Assembly (NCBI RefSeq): GCF_913777625.1
Contig: NZ_CAJYTI010000003.1
Location: forward strand, 62,001-126,000
Length of the DNA stretch: 64,000 nt
DNA from: an uncultured Sphingomonas sp.
GTDB taxonomy: Bacteria > Pseudomonadota > Alphaproteobacteria > Sphingomonadales > Sphingomonadaceae
Reading direction: 5' to 3'
The notes under the pieces are model-generated. The model had not been told where the DNA came from. It searched no databases and saw only the letters and a list, made by a program, of their open reading frames with translations. Below are positions 26,818-36,327 of the stretch, in pieces. A program made the translations under genes and the position numbers. Within the stretch, counting starts at the first letter, position 1. Every line of letters begins with the position of its first letter.

Positions 26818-27492
26818 ATGCTCACGCGCAAGCAGCACGAGCTGATCTGCTTCATTGCCGACCGCCTCGCCGAGACCGGCGTGTCGCCCTCGTTCGAGGA
26901 GATGAAGGAGGCGCTGGACCTGAAATCCAAGTCGGGCGTGCACCGGCTGATCAGCGCGCTGGAGGAACGTGAGTTCATCCGTCGGCTGCCCAACCGCGCG
27001 CGCGCGCTGGAGGTGCTGCGCATGCCCGAACGCGGCGAGCGCAAGCCCATTGCCAAGGCCGCCAAGGCCACCGCGCCCGCAACGGCCGCGGTACCGCCGA
27101 CGCCCGCCAACGACGTGGTGGAGATCCCGCTGCATGGCCGCATCGCCGCCGGTACGCCGATCGAGGCGCTGGAAGGCTCGACCATGCTCCCGGTGCCGGC
27201 CGCGCTGCTGGGTGCGGGCGAGCATTACGCGCTCGAAGTCGCCGGCGACTCGATGATCGAAGCCGGTATTCTCGACGGCGACTATGCGCTGATCCGCCGC
27301 ACGGAGACCGCGCGCGACGGCGAAATCATCGTCGCGCTGATCGACGAGGCCGAGGCGACGCTCAAATATTTCCGGAAGGAGGGCGCGATGGTGCGGCTCG
27401 ATCCTGCGAACCGGGATTATTCGCCCCAGCGCTATCGCCCCGATCAGGTGCGGGTGCAGGGGCGTCTGGCAGGGCTGCTGCGTCGCTACTGA
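26818..27492 (+). CDS. lexA: LexA SOS repressor
   Basis: This 224-residue repressor has an N-terminal winged helix (residues 1-65), a long Ala/Pro-rich linker (about 75-97) and a C-terminal S24 latent protease. The self-cleavage site is Ala111-Gly112 in GRIAAGT; the catalytic dyad is Ser145 in GDSMIEAG and Lys183 in TLKYF. RecA filaments trigger self-cleavage and derepress DNA repair genes. The ATG at 26818 is preceded by GGAGG and by a perfect SOS box. Its 3' end overlaps the convergent downstream gene by 7 bases. Confidence 0.97.
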   Translation: MLTRKQHELICFIADRLAETGVSPSFEEMKEALDLKSKSGVHRLISALEEREFIRRLPNRARALEVLRMPERGERKPIAKAAKATAPATAAVPPTPANDVVEIPLHGRIAAGTPIEALEGSTMLPVPAALLGAGEHYALEVAGDSMIEAGILDGDYALIRRTETARDGEIIVALIDEAEATLKYFRKEGAMVRLDPANRDYSPQRYRPDQVRVQGRLAGLLRRY

Positions 27493-28436
27493 TCGGCGTT
27501 CTTGCCCCGGGGCCGGTATCGGCCTCGGGTTGCGCGAGGATCGTCCGGGCGATCCGCCCCCCGGTGCATGGAGGCGAGCTGATTGGCGCTGCCGCTATAC
27601 AGACCTTTCAGATAGCCACGGTCGAAGCCGGTCAGTTCCTGCGGTGGGGCGGCGATGTTCGGGTCGAACAGCAAGAGGATCGTATCGGACGTGGCGGTAG
27701 CGCCGTCTTCCGGCCCGCGCAGGGGGTTGGCGTCGCCTAGTGCCCGCATGGCGACATAGTCTGCGATCTGCACCGGAGTCTTGCCGATGATGGCGGTGCG
27801 CTCGATCAATATCACGGACGCGAGGATATCACGCCGGATCGCTGCAAACAGGTGCGACGCAGTGGTAACTGCCAGCGTAGCGCTGAAGCTGCCCGAGGCG
27901 ACGTTCGCGCCGATCCGATCCCCGTCGCGGCTGCGGGTCTCGATGATGCGCCAGGCGCGGACCGGGCCACCCTGCTGGCCGATCGCATCGATCTCTTCCC
28001 GCGTTCGATACCCGAAGCGCAAGGGGTCGCGCTGACGAAGGCGCGAAAAAGCGGCATCGACATCTTCGACGAACACCAGCGTGACGTTCGGACGACAACC
28101 GGGGCCCGCGAGCGTGATCCCGGCTTGTGCCGCATCCTCCACTAGCCTGCCGCCGAGCTGTTCTAGGGTTCCACGGTCGAGCCCTGCCGCCGCGAAGCAG
28201 ATGGGGTCGCCGAAGCGCGGCAAGGGCTCGTCCGATGCGGTGCGCGGGGTGACCGCGCGTTGCAGGGCTTCGACGCGCATGCGAACGGGGGCGGCTCGGC
28301 CCGTGACGATGAGCGGATCGAGCGGGGTCGCTCCAGCGGGCGCGACCGCTGCGGGTGGCGACAGTTCCTTCTGTGCCTGGGCCGCGCCTGGCGCCGCCAG
28401 CAGCGCCGACATGCCCCACCATGCCCTTATCCGCAA
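27486..28436 (-). CDS. Secreted protein of unknown function, paralogue of the gene at 28786
   Basis: I do not recognise this 316-residue protein. It begins with a signal peptide ending AQAQ, then a Pro/Ala-rich stretch and the motif [11 protein letters not shown], followed by [12 protein letters not shown] and a C-terminal [12 protein letters not shown]. The TTG at 28436 is preferred because AAGGGG stands upstream and it gives a full signal peptide; the next ATG is eight codons later. It is clearly related along its whole length to the divergent gene at 28786: shared blocks include [11 protein letters not shown] and QAGI-LAG-GCRPNV. The product is probably periplasmic. Confidence 0.8.
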   Translation of the reverse strand: MRIRAWWGMSALLAAPGAAQAQKELSPPAAVAPAGATPLDPLIVTGRAAPVRMRVEALQRAVTPRTASDEPLPRFGDPICFAAAGLDRGTLEQLGGRLVEDAAQAGITLAGPGCRPNVTLVFVEDVDAAFSRLRQRDPLRFGYRTREEIDAIGQQGGPVRAWRIIETRSRDGDRIGANVASGSFSATLAVTTASHLFAAIRRDILASVILIERTAIIGKTPVQIADYVAMRALGDANPLRGPEDGATATSDTILLLFDPNIAAPPQELTGFDRGYLKGLYSGSANQLASMHRGADRPDDPRATRGRYRPRGKNADQ

Positions 28437-28785
28437 TCGTCTGCCCCTTCCCCACCACTGCCGAGGCGCGAACTTGGGCTTGCAAGGCGCGCGAGGGAAG
28501 AAAAATCGTGCGTCCCTCGGCTGTCCCTGGGGAACGATCGCTCGCGGCGTTCAACAGGCAATGCCGATCGGGCTCCTGCCGTCGCGGGAGTGTACGTGCC
28601 GGGCGGGCAATGCAGCGGCCTCCATAAAATCCTCGACGCCGTAGAGCTGCTGCTGCGGCCGCGCGCGGGCCGGTTCCCGCACTGTCGGACGACGCGTCCC
28701 CCGCGTCGCCACCCGGGCCTACTTCTTCCCTGGTGCACGGGCTTGTGGCAAATAGCGGTGACGTCGCACGTGTGGAGGACTAGCG
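28437..28785. other. Intergenic region between two divergent paralogues
   Basis: These 349 bases separate the two divergent paralogous secreted-protein genes. I see no convincing gene in any frame and no repeat. It must hold both promoters. GGAGGAC lies before the right-hand ATG. Confidence 0.6.
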
Positions 28786-29694
28786 ATGCGGGGATCCTGG
28801 TTGGCGGTACTTATCGGCCTGGGGCTGCCAGGACTTGCGCTGGCGCAGCAGGCCGAACCGCCCGCCAGCGCACCATCGCTTGTCAAGGAACATCCCGCGG
28901 TGCCCGGCGACCCGATCATCGTCACCGGCCGCCCGCTGCCGCCCAAGGACGAGATCCGCTCGCTGGCCCGCGCCATCACGCCTCCGACGATGGCGAATGA
29001 GCCGTTGCCGCGCTTTTTCGAGTCGGTGTGCTTCGGAAGCAAGGGTCTCGACCGCCAGACGCTTGTCGATATCGGCGATCGGCTGGCAGCCGATGCCGAC
29101 CAGGCCGGTATCAAGCTTGCGGGCGACGGTTGCAGGCCAAACGTCGTGATTTTGTTCGTGGACGGTATCGAGGGCGAGATCGACACGCTGGTAAAGCGCC
29201 GATGGTGGGTATTCGGCTATCGCTCGCCTTCCGAGATACGCGAGATCGTCGACGAACGCGGGCCTGTGCGCGCCTGGAGCAACATCGAGACGCGAAGCAG
29301 CGACGGAAATCGCATCGATTCCAACGGCGTTCTAAGGGTCTCCGTCGCCTCCCGCCTCGTTTCGTCGGTTCGCCAGGACGCGCTGGCATCTATCGTGCTG
29401 GTCGAGCGCAAGGCGCTGATCGGCAAGACTCCGGTGCAGATTGCGGACTATATTGCCATGCGCGCGCTGGCCGGCGCGCGGCCCCGACGGACCAGCGGCA
29501 GAGAAACGATCCTCACCCTCTTCGACGGCGCGACACGAAACGCGCCGCCGGAATTGACCGCGTTCGACCGTGGCTATCTGCACGGCCTGTACGCTGGGGA
29601 GGCAAATGCCCTTGCGTCGACCACGCAGGGCAGGATCGTTCGCGATATCCTGAAAGCCAAGGATCGGGAGATGACGACCGCAACGGGCAAATGA
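28786..29694 (+). CDS. Secreted protein of unknown function, paralogue of the gene at 27486
   Basis: This 302-residue protein has a signal peptide ending ALAQ and the same architecture as its divergent neighbour: [70 protein letters not shown] and FDRGYLHGLYAG. Two conserved Cys (in VCFGS and GCRPN) could form a disulphide, as both are also present in the paralogue. No enzyme motif is visible. The function is unknown. Confidence 0.82.
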   Translation: MRGSWLAVLIGLGLPGLALAQQAEPPASAPSLVKEHPAVPGDPIIVTGRPLPPKDEIRSLARAITPPTMANEPLPRFFESVCFGSKGLDRQTLVDIGDRLAADADQAGIKLAGDGCRPNVVILFVDGIEGEIDTLVKRRWWVFGYRSPSEIREIVDERGPVRAWSNIETRSSDGNRIDSNGVLRVSVASRLVSSVRQDALASIVLVERKALIGKTPVQIADYIAMRALAGARPRRTSGRETILTLFDGATRNAPPELTAFDRGYLHGLYAGEANALASTTQGRIVRDILKAKDREMTTATGK

Positions 29695-29764
29695 GCCCGC
29701 TCGGGCGCCTGTCCTCCGCATGGTTGCTCGACCGCGCAGTGCCTGGGCGGCCCCCGGGCGTGGC

Positions 29765-30625
29765 TTAGCGCCCTTGCTGTCGCCGTAGTTCGACGTCGAA
29801 CGCCTTCTGCGCCGCATCCAGCCGGCGTGCCAGTTCCGCCGGGTCCACGAATGCCTGCGTGTCACCACCAAGCTGTTTGGCGCGCTTGGCGGGGAGATCG
29901 AACTGCTCTGCATGGAAGCTCAGGAACACATCCGCCTGGGTCGCGCGCAGCTTGGCGAAGGTGGCACGAAAATCGGCGGCCGCAGCGTCATAGCCATGGC
30001 CCGGGGTCAATGGCTGGTCGGCCACCGTCAGGCTGCAGGCGAACAAAACGGTGAGGCTGTCGCCCCCCGAGGGGACCTGCATCGTGAAGCTGGTGCAGCC
30101 CTTGGTGTGTCCCGGCGTGAGGTGCGCGACCAGCGTATTGGTGCCGAGCCGGATTTCCTCGCCGTCCTTCAACTGCGCGTCGACCTTCACCGGCGGTGCC
30201 GAGATGGAAATATCGGGCCGATAGTCCGCGCGGCCCGCCTCCAGCGCGGCGGTATCGCCCGCGCTCGCCAGCAGCCGCGCGCCGGTGCGGCGCTTGAGTT
30301 CGGCAAGGCCGCCGTCATGGTCCCAGTGCGCGTGGTTGATCAGCAGGATCTTCACGTCGGTCAGCTTGAAGCCCAGCTTCTCGATATTGGCGGCAATCAG
30401 CGACGCGCTTTCGGGCATGCCGCCGTCGATCAGGATATGCCCTTGCGGGCTCGTGATCAGATAGGCGGAAATGCCCGCGGTGCCGACATAATGGACATTG
30501 CCGAGGATGCGGAACGGCGCCATGGGCTGGTTCCACTCGGTGCGGACCTTGGCCCAGTCGGTGCCTTGCGCCATCCCCGGCGAAGCCAGGCCAAGTGCCG
30601 AGGTTGCAAGCAGAATCCGGATCAT
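29765..30625 (-). CDS. Subclass B3-like metallo-beta-lactamase fold hydrolase
   Basis: This 286-residue secreted protein has a signal peptide (ending near GMAQG) and the complete zinc ligand set of B3 enzymes: HAHWDH with His98, His100, Asp102 and His103, His173 in TPGHTKGCTS, and His238 in LSFHAEQFD. B3 enzymes hydrolyse beta-lactams in the periplasm; relatives with other substrates exist, so the antibiotic role is a prediction. Its ATG overlaps the comEC stop (ATGA), so it is translated from the same message. GGGAG lies before the ATG. Confidence 0.87.
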   Translation of the reverse strand: MIRILLATSALGLASPGMAQGTDWAKVRTEWNQPMAPFRILGNVHYVGTAGISAYLITSPQGHILIDGGMPESASLIAANIEKLGFKLTDVKILLINHAHWDHDGGLAELKRRTGARLLASAGDTAALEAGRADYRPDISISAPPVKVDAQLKDGEEIRLGTNTLVAHLTPGHTKGCTSFTMQVPSGGDSLTVLFACSLTVADQPLTPGHGYDAAAADFRATFAKLRATQADVFLSFHAEQFDLPAKRAKQLGGDTQAFVDPAELARRLDAAQKAFDVELRRQQGR

Positions 30626-32736
30626 CGTCGATCTCCCTTCGCCGCCGTGGATGGCGGCTGGACGGTGGGCGGGTCAAGCCATGGATGGCGCCCCGCCCCG
30701 CGCACCGTGCGGACAGTGCCGCGCGCAAAGGTGATTGCGACGCCGCCGGTCTGGGCCAGCGCCGTCCGATCGAGCCGCAGCCAACGGGGCCGGCAGCCGC
30801 GCGGCAAGCGGCGATCGCTCACCACCACGTCGCTGGCGGCGCAGACCGCGACCAGGTCCTGCCACACGACGGGATAGGCGCTGCGGGTGGCAGCCACTCG
30901 CCAGCGGCGGCCGTGCCAGTCGATCTCCGCCAGGCAAAGGTCCGCGCTGCACCGCGCATCCGGCCGGTCGTCGAGCGCTGCGAGCGCATCGGGCTCCACC
31001 CCGCCATTCTCGCCCAGCACCTGCCGGGTGAAATCGCCGGCACGATCGCGCAGCAGCGCGAAGCTGCCGTCGGCCATCCGCAGCGCGACATGGCGGCCGT
31101 CTCCGGTTACCAGCAGGTCGGGGCCGGGCGTGACCAGCGCCCACACCGCTCCCGCGGCCAGCGGTACCAGCCCCGCCATACGGATGCGCGTCCGCCACAG
31201 CCCCAGCCAAAGTCCGCCCAGTACCATCAGCGCGAATGCCCCTGCCGGCATCACCGGTAGCGCGGCGACCGATCCGGGAGCGCTCGCCGCCGCGTGCGCG
31301 ATCCATAGCAGCAGTGCCATCGCCTTGCCGGTCAGCCACCAGAAGGGCGCGCCCGCCCCAACCAGGTCGGCAACCAGCGCCAGCGCCTCCAGGGGCATCA
31401 CCACGAAGGTGGTCAGCGGGATCGCGGCGATATTGGCGACCGCGCCGTACACGCCGCCCTTGTGGAAATGAAACAGCCCGATCGGCATCAGCGCCAGCTC
31501 GACCAGGATGCCGGTGAGCAGCAGCGATCCCGCCTCGCGCGCGATCCGCCGCGCGAGCCCCTCCTCGCGCGCCTCGAACCAGCGGTGCATGCGCGGGCTC
31601 TCGTGCAGCGCGACGATTGCCGCGACGGCGGTGAAGCTCAGCTGGAAGCTGGGGCCCGCCAGCGACTCGGGCCAGAGCAGCAGCACCACCATCGCGCCCG
31701 CCGCGACCAGCCGCAGCGTCAGCGCCTCGCGCCCCAAGCTGAGCGCCACCAGCACCAGCAGCGCGGCGGCACAGGATCGGATCGTCGGCACCTGCCCGCC
31801 GGTGAGCCAGGTATAGCCGATCGCCGCCAGCGCACCCGCACCCGCCGCTACCAATGGGAGCCGCACCCGCAGCGCCAGCCAGGAACTCAGCGCCAGCAGC
31901 CGCAGCACCACCAGCATCGCAGCGCCTGTGACGGCGGTGACGTGGAGGCCGCTGACCGAGAGCAGATGCGCCAGCCCCGCGCGCCGCATCGCCTCGCTGT
32001 CCTCCTCGGCGATCGCGCCCTCGTCGCCGGTCGCCAACGCACTGGCGATGCCGCCGGCGCTGCCGGGCAGCTTAGCCTCGATATGCGCGGAAAGCGCCGC
32101 ACGCAGATCCTGCCCGGCGTTGGGCGGCGGACGGCGCAATGTCACCGGATCCAGCGCCTTGCCGGTCGCGCCGATGCCGTCGAACCAGGCGACTCGGCGG
32201 AAGTCATAGGCGCCCGGCACCGAGGGCCCGGGCGGCGGCAGCAGGCGGGCCCGCAGCGCCACCCGCGCGCCGACGCCGATGTCGGCGGGCGCCGCGCCCA
32301 TGTCGACATTCACCCGCACCCGCGGCGGCAGGTCGGTCCGCGCAACGGGCGCCAGCACCAGGCGCACCAGCCCGCGCGCGGAGAGGCTGTCGACGCGCAG
32401 CACCTCCGCCTCGAACGTCATGATCGCGGGGCGCGCAAGTACCGGCGCGGAACCGCTTTCGGCCCGCCACCAGATCGCGCCGCACCCCGCCGCCAGCAAC
32501 AGGCCGAGCACCAGCAGCGCACGCCCCGATCGGCCGGGCACCACCACGCCTACCGCCGCCACGCCCAGCGCTGCCACGAGGAATCCGATCCACTGCCGTG
32601 CATCATCCAGCACGAACCAGGCGGTGATGCCGGCGCCGAACGCCACCGGCAGCCACAGCGGCAACTGCCCCCGCTCCGCCTCCAGCCAGCGCTCGATCGC
32701 GTGCCTCCCCTTGGGGAATCCCCTCCCCGCCCCCAT
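30622..32736 (-). CDS. comEC: ComEC/Rec2-family competence membrane protein, short form without MBL domain
   Basis: This protein of about 704 residues would form the inner-membrane DNA channel for transformation. It has N-terminal helices, a DUF4131-like OB segment, and the Competence domain with the conserved LAHLLSVSGLHVTAV block and many helices. After the last helix only about 160 residues remain (from DLLVTGDGRHV), without the HxHxDH nuclease-like domain of longer ComEC proteins. The start is uncertain: ATG at 32736 or 32787, neither with a strong ribosome site. It is divergent from gltX and coupled to the B3 hydrolase gene downstream. Confidence 0.9.
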   Translation of the reverse strand: MGAGRGFPKGRHAIERWLEAERGQLPLWLPVAFGAGITAWFVLDDARQWIGFLVAALGVAAVGVVVPGRSGRALLVLGLLLAAGCGAIWWRAESGSAPVLARPAIMTFEAEVLRVDSLSARGLVRLVLAPVARTDLPPRVRVNVDMGAAPADIGVGARVALRARLLPPPGPSVPGAYDFRRVAWFDGIGATGKALDPVTLRRPPPNAGQDLRAALSAHIEAKLPGSAGGIASALATGDEGAIAEEDSEAMRRAGLAHLLSVSGLHVTAVTGAAMLVVLRLLALSSWLALRVRLPLVAAGAGALAAIGYTWLTGGQVPTIRSCAAALLVLVALSLGREALTLRLVAAGAMVVLLLWPESLAGPSFQLSFTAVAAIVALHESPRMHRWFEAREEGLARRIAREAGSLLLTGILVELALMPIGLFHFHKGGVYGAVANIAAIPLTTFVVMPLEALALVADLVGAGAPFWWLTGKAMALLLWIAHAAASAPGSVAALPVMPAGAFALMVLGGLWLGLWRTRIRMAGLVPLAAGAVWALVTPGPDLLVTGDGRHVALRMADGSFALLRDRAGDFTRQVLGENGGVEPDALAALDDRPDARCSADLCLAEIDWHGRRWRVAATRSAYPVVWQDLVAVCAASDVVVSDRRLPRGCRPRWLRLDRTALAQTGGVAITFARGTVRTVRGAGRHPWLDPPTVQPPSTAAKGDRR

Positions 32737-32815
32737 TTGAAGGCCCGGAAACCCCGTGCTAGGGGCCGCGGCGGCTGAACTGGCCATCGAGACAACAGAC
32801 TGGGAGCATGCGCGC

Positions 32816-34240
32816 TTGAGCGCAACACAAGAAACCACCCCCGCCAAGCCCGTCGTCACGCGCTTCGCCCCCTCGCCGACCGGCTTCCTCCATATCGGCG
32901 GGGCGCGCACCGCGCTGTTCAACCTGCTGTTCGCCCGCCACCATGGCGGCAAGTTCCTACTGCGCATCGAGGATACCGATCGCGCGCGCTCGACCCAGCC
33001 GGCGATCGAGGCCATCCTCGACGGCCTGCGCTGGCTCGGGCTCGATTGGGACGGGGACGAGGTGTACCAGTTCGCCCGCGCCGCTCGGCATGCCGAAGTG
33101 GCCAACGAAATGATCGCGCGCGGCGCGGCCTATCGCTGCTACCTGACCCAGGACGAGCTCGCCGCGATGCGTGCCGAGGCGGAAGCCGCCAAGAAGCCGC
33201 TGCGCATCCGCTCGCCCTGGCGCGACCGCACCGATGGCGATCCCGCGATCCCGCACGTCGTCCGCCTCAAGGCACCGACCGAGGGTGCGGTGACGATCCG
33301 CGATCATGTCCAGGGTGAGGTGACCGTGCAGAATGCCGAGATCGACGATCTCGTGCTGCTGCGCTCGGACGGCACGCCCACCTATATGCTCGCCGTGGTG
33401 GTCGACGACAACGACATGGGCGTGACCCATGTGATCCGCGGCGACGACCATCTCAACAACGCCTTCCGCCAGTTGCCGATCTACCGTGCGATGGGCTGGG
33501 ACGAGCCGGAATACGCCCATATCCCGCTGATCCACGGCGCGGACGGTGCCAAGCTCTCCAAGCGCCACGGCGCGCTTGGCGTCGACGCGTATCGCGACGA
33601 ACTGGGCCTGCTGCCCGAGGCGGTATCCAACTATCTCCTCCGCCTCGGCTGGGGGCATGGCGATGACGAGATCATCAGCCGGGAGCAGGCGATCGAATGG
33701 TTCGATCTGGCAGGCGTCGGCAAATCACCAAGCCGGTTCGATCTGAAGAAGCTCGAGAACCTGAACGGTCACTATATCCGTCAGTCGGAAGACGATCGCC
33801 TCGCCGGTCTCGTCGCCGCGCGGCTGCCGTTCGAACCGAGCGACTCGCAAGCCGACCTTCTGCGCCGCAGCATGGCCGCACTGAAGCCGCGCGCCGCGAA
33901 TCTCCTCGAACTTGCGGATGGCGCAGGCTTTCTTTTTCGCACTCGCCCACTCGAAATGGACGAGAGCGCGGCCGCTCTGCTAGAGGGCGATGCACGCACC
34001 CTGCTCGCCCGGTTGCACACCGCGCTTGACGGATTGGCAACGTGGGATACGGAGGCGCTCGAAGCGGCGGTACGCACCGTCGCCGACGACGCGGGCGTGA
34101 AGCTCGGCAACCTGGCGCAGCCGCTGCGTGCGGCGTTAACCGGACGCCGAACTTCCCCGGGTATCTTCGATGTCCTGGCGTTGCTGGGGCGCGAGGAAAG
34201 CCTCGCCCGCATCGCAGATCAGATGCGTACGCCCGCCTGA
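32816..34240 (+). CDS. gltX: Glutamyl-tRNA synthetase
   Basis: This class I synthetase of about 474 residues charges tRNA-Glu. The HIGH-type motif is HIGG (residues 26-29) within [13 protein letters not shown], and the KMSKS-type motif is LSKRHGA. The TTG at 32816 is chosen because it gives the normal N-terminus and GGGAG lies about 10 bases before it; an upstream start at 32756 would overlap comEC's possible start region. It is followed by gltA 27 bases downstream, a gene order common in sphingomonads. Confidence 0.96.
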   Translation: MSATQETTPAKPVVTRFAPSPTGFLHIGGARTALFNLLFARHHGGKFLLRIEDTDRARSTQPAIEAILDGLRWLGLDWDGDEVYQFARAARHAEVANEMIARGAAYRCYLTQDELAAMRAEAEAAKKPLRIRSPWRDRTDGDPAIPHVVRLKAPTEGAVTIRDHVQGEVTVQNAEIDDLVLLRSDGTPTYMLAVVVDDNDMGVTHVIRGDDHLNNAFRQLPIYRAMGWDEPEYAHIPLIHGADGAKLSKRHGALGVDAYRDELGLLPEAVSNYLLRLGWGHGDDEIISREQAIEWFDLAGVGKSPSRFDLKKLENLNGHYIRQSEDDRLAGLVAARLPFEPSDSQADLLRRSMAALKPRAANLLELADGAGFLFRTRPLEMDESAAALLEGDARTLLARLHTALDGLATWDTEALEAAVRTVADDAGVKLGNLAQPLRAALTGRRTSPGIFDVLALLGREESLARIADQMRTPA

Positions 34241-34267
34241 AAACGGGTCGAAGGAAAGGACGACTAT

Positions 34268-35551
34268 ATGAGCGAGACCGCCAAACTGCATGTTGCGGGG
34301 AAAGACGTCGAATATCCGGTCCTGAAGGGCAGCACCGGGCCGGACGTCGTCGATATCCGCAAGCTCTATGCGCAGACCGGCGCCTTCACCTACGATCCGG
34401 GTTTCACCTCGACCGCGAGCTGCGAATCGGGCCTGACCTTCATCGACGGCGATCAGGGCGTCCTGCTCCACCGCGGCTATCCGATCGGCCAGCTGGCCGA
34501 GCAGTCGAGCTTCATGGAAGTCTCGTATCTGCTGCTCAACGGTGAGCTGCCGACGCAGGACGAACTCACCAAGTTCGAAAGCACCATCACTCGCCACACC
34601 ATGCTGCACGAGCAGCTGGCGACCTTCTATCGTGGCTTCCGTCGCGATGCGCACCCGATGGCGGTGATGTGCGGCGTTGTCGGCGCGCTCTCGGCCTTCT
34701 ACCACGATTCGACCGACATCACCGATCCGCAGCAGCGCATGATCGCGTCGCACCGCCTGATCGCCAAGATGCCGACGATCGCGGCGATGGCGTACAAGTA
34801 CAGCGTCGGCCAGCCGTTCCTCTATCCGAAGAACGAGCTGAGCTACACCGGCAACTTCCTGCGCATGACCTTTGGCGTTCCGGCCGAGGAATATGAAGTG
34901 AACCCGGTGGTGGAGAAGGCGCTCGACCGCATCTTCATCCTCCATGCCGATCACGAGCAGAACGCCTCGACCTCGACCGTGCGCCTCGCCGGTTCGTCGG
35001 GCGCCAATCCGTTCGCCTGCATCGCGGCGGGCATCGCCTGCCTGTGGGGCCCGGCGCATGGCGGCGCGAACGAGGCCGCACTCAACATGCTGCAGGAAAT
35101 CGGCCGTCCGGAGCGAATCCCCGAGTTCATCGCCCGCGCGAAGGACAAGAACGATCCGTTCCGCCTGATGGGCTTCGGCCACCGCGTGTACAAGAACTAC
35201 GATCCGCGCGCCACGGTCATGCAGAAGACCGTTCGCGAAGTGTTCGCCGCGCTCAACGTTTCGGACCCCGTGTTCGAAGTGGCGCTGCAGCTCGAGGAAA
35301 TGGCACTCAAGGACGATTACTTCGTCGAGAAGAAGCTGTTCCCGAACGTCGACTTCTATTCGGGCGTGATCCTGTCGGCGATCGGTTTCCCGACCACGAT
35401 GTTCACCGCGCTGTTCGCGCTGGCCCGCACCGTCGGCTGGGTGGCGCAGTGGAACGAGATGATCTCGGACCCCGAGCAGAAGATCGGCCGTCCGCGCCAG
35501 CTCTACACCGGCCCGACCCAGCGCGACTACGTGCCCGTCAGCCAGCGCTGA
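34268..35551 (+). CDS. gltA: Citrate synthase
   Basis: This 427-residue hexameric-type citrate synthase condenses oxaloacetate with acetyl-CoA at the entry to the citric acid cycle. The active-site histidines appear in [15 protein letters not shown] and [23 protein letters not shown] precedes the ATG. It probably shares a transcript with gltX and ends at the strong hairpin at 35591. Length and motifs are normal. Confidence 0.98.
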   Translation: MSETAKLHVAGKDVEYPVLKGSTGPDVVDIRKLYAQTGAFTYDPGFTSTASCESGLTFIDGDQGVLLHRGYPIGQLAEQSSFMEVSYLLLNGELPTQDELTKFESTITRHTMLHEQLATFYRGFRRDAHPMAVMCGVVGALSAFYHDSTDITDPQQRMIASHRLIAKMPTIAAMAYKYSVGQPFLYPKNELSYTGNFLRMTFGVPAEEYEVNPVVEKALDRIFILHADHEQNASTSTVRLAGSSGANPFACIAAGIACLWGPAHGGANEAALNMLQEIGRPERIPEFIARAKDKNDPFRLMGFGHRVYKNYDPRATVMQKTVREVFAALNVSDPVFEVALQLEEMALKDDYFVEKKLFPNVDFYSGVILSAIGFPTTMFTALFALARTVGWVAQWNEMISDPEQKIGRPRQLYTGPTQRDYVPVSQR

Positions 35552-35590
35552 GCCTGGCGTTCGGGGCTTCGGCCCCGGCAGCGTAACGAG

Positions 35591-35625
35591 AAACGGCGCC
35601 TCCGCTTGTGCGGTGGCGCCGTTTT
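35591..35625 (+). terminator. Intrinsic terminator after gltA
   Basis: The arms AAACGGCGCC and GGCGCCGTTTT pair around an inner TCCGC/GCGG step and are followed by Ts. A smaller GGGGC-TTCG-GCCCC hairpin stands just after the gltA stop at 35563-35576. Because the outer stem ends in A and T runs, it may also serve the convergent gene that stops at 35691. Confidence 0.75.
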
Positions 35626-35690
35626 CCGTTTTCAGCCCATGTGCGGCTGCCAACGCGACGACCGCACGAGGGCCGTCACGACGCCGGCAA

Positions 35691-36161
35691 TTACGCGCCT
35701 TCGAGCTCCGCGAGGTCTTCCTCGAGCGCCTTCAGGGTGACCGGGAACTGAATCCATTGCTGCGCCGGCGAGCCGTTGTTCGGGAAGAGCCAAACGGGGT
35801 TGCCCGTCTGCAGTACCCTATTCTTGTTGTCGACGACCATCCCAGGCGCCCCGACCGACGAGATGAAGCCCTGCTGCCCGTAGAAATTCCATTTCTGCAG
35901 GTCGTTGGCGATCTGGCGATTGTTGACGACGAGTTGCGTCTGCGCGGCGGCAGAAGGCGCCGTCAGCACGAGCGGCGTCGGGCTGGTCTGGCTGGCAACC
36001 AGAGTGATATACTGGTTGAAGACGTTCACATCCCACAGGATCAGCGAAGGATTGGTCACCTTCGACTGCTGCAGGATCACGATCGGCGAGCCGGCCTGCA
36101 CATTCTGCACGCCCAGCACGTAATTGGGATCGAACGCATATTGAATGATTGCCTGAGTCAC
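35691..36161 (-). CDS. Small beta-trefoil (ricin-B-like) protein without signal peptide
   Basis: This 156-residue protein falls into three similar strand-rich segments, each ending at a Trp: LILWDV (near 43), LQKWNF (89-92) and AQQWIQ (134-137). The last two match the QxW signature of ricin-B-type beta-trefoils, which often bind carbohydrate. There is no signal peptide or enzyme domain, so it is predicted to be cytoplasmic. The GTG at 36161 is preceded by GGAGAGGA; upstream residues in that frame are unlike the rest. It lies downstream of the ABC exporter on the same strand. The function is unknown. Confidence 0.75.
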   Translation of the reverse strand: MTQAIIQYAFDPNYVLGVQNVQAGSPIVILQQSKVTNPSLILWDVNVFNQYITLVASQTSPTPLVLTAPSAAAQTQLVVNNRQIANDLQKWNFYGQQGFISSVGAPGMVVDNKNRVLQTGNPVWLFPNNGSPAQQWIQFPVTLKALEEDLAELEGA

Positions 36162-36327
36162 TATCCTCTCCTCCGATTTGGAACGCGGCACCGTTGACGC
36201 CGCAGCGCGTTGGCGATCCTCTTCCCCGCCAACGGTGTAGCGACTAATGCCCAGGTGTTGCGACGGCGACCCCGTCCGTTCCGGCGGCGTTGCTGCCGAT
36301 AATGCTCGGGAGCGGAGCGTTTCGGCC

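Noticed and set aside
27486-27492. Seven-base overlap between lexA and the convergent gene as an antisense control
   Set aside because: Short convergent overlaps of stop codons are common in compact genomes and need no regulatory explanation.
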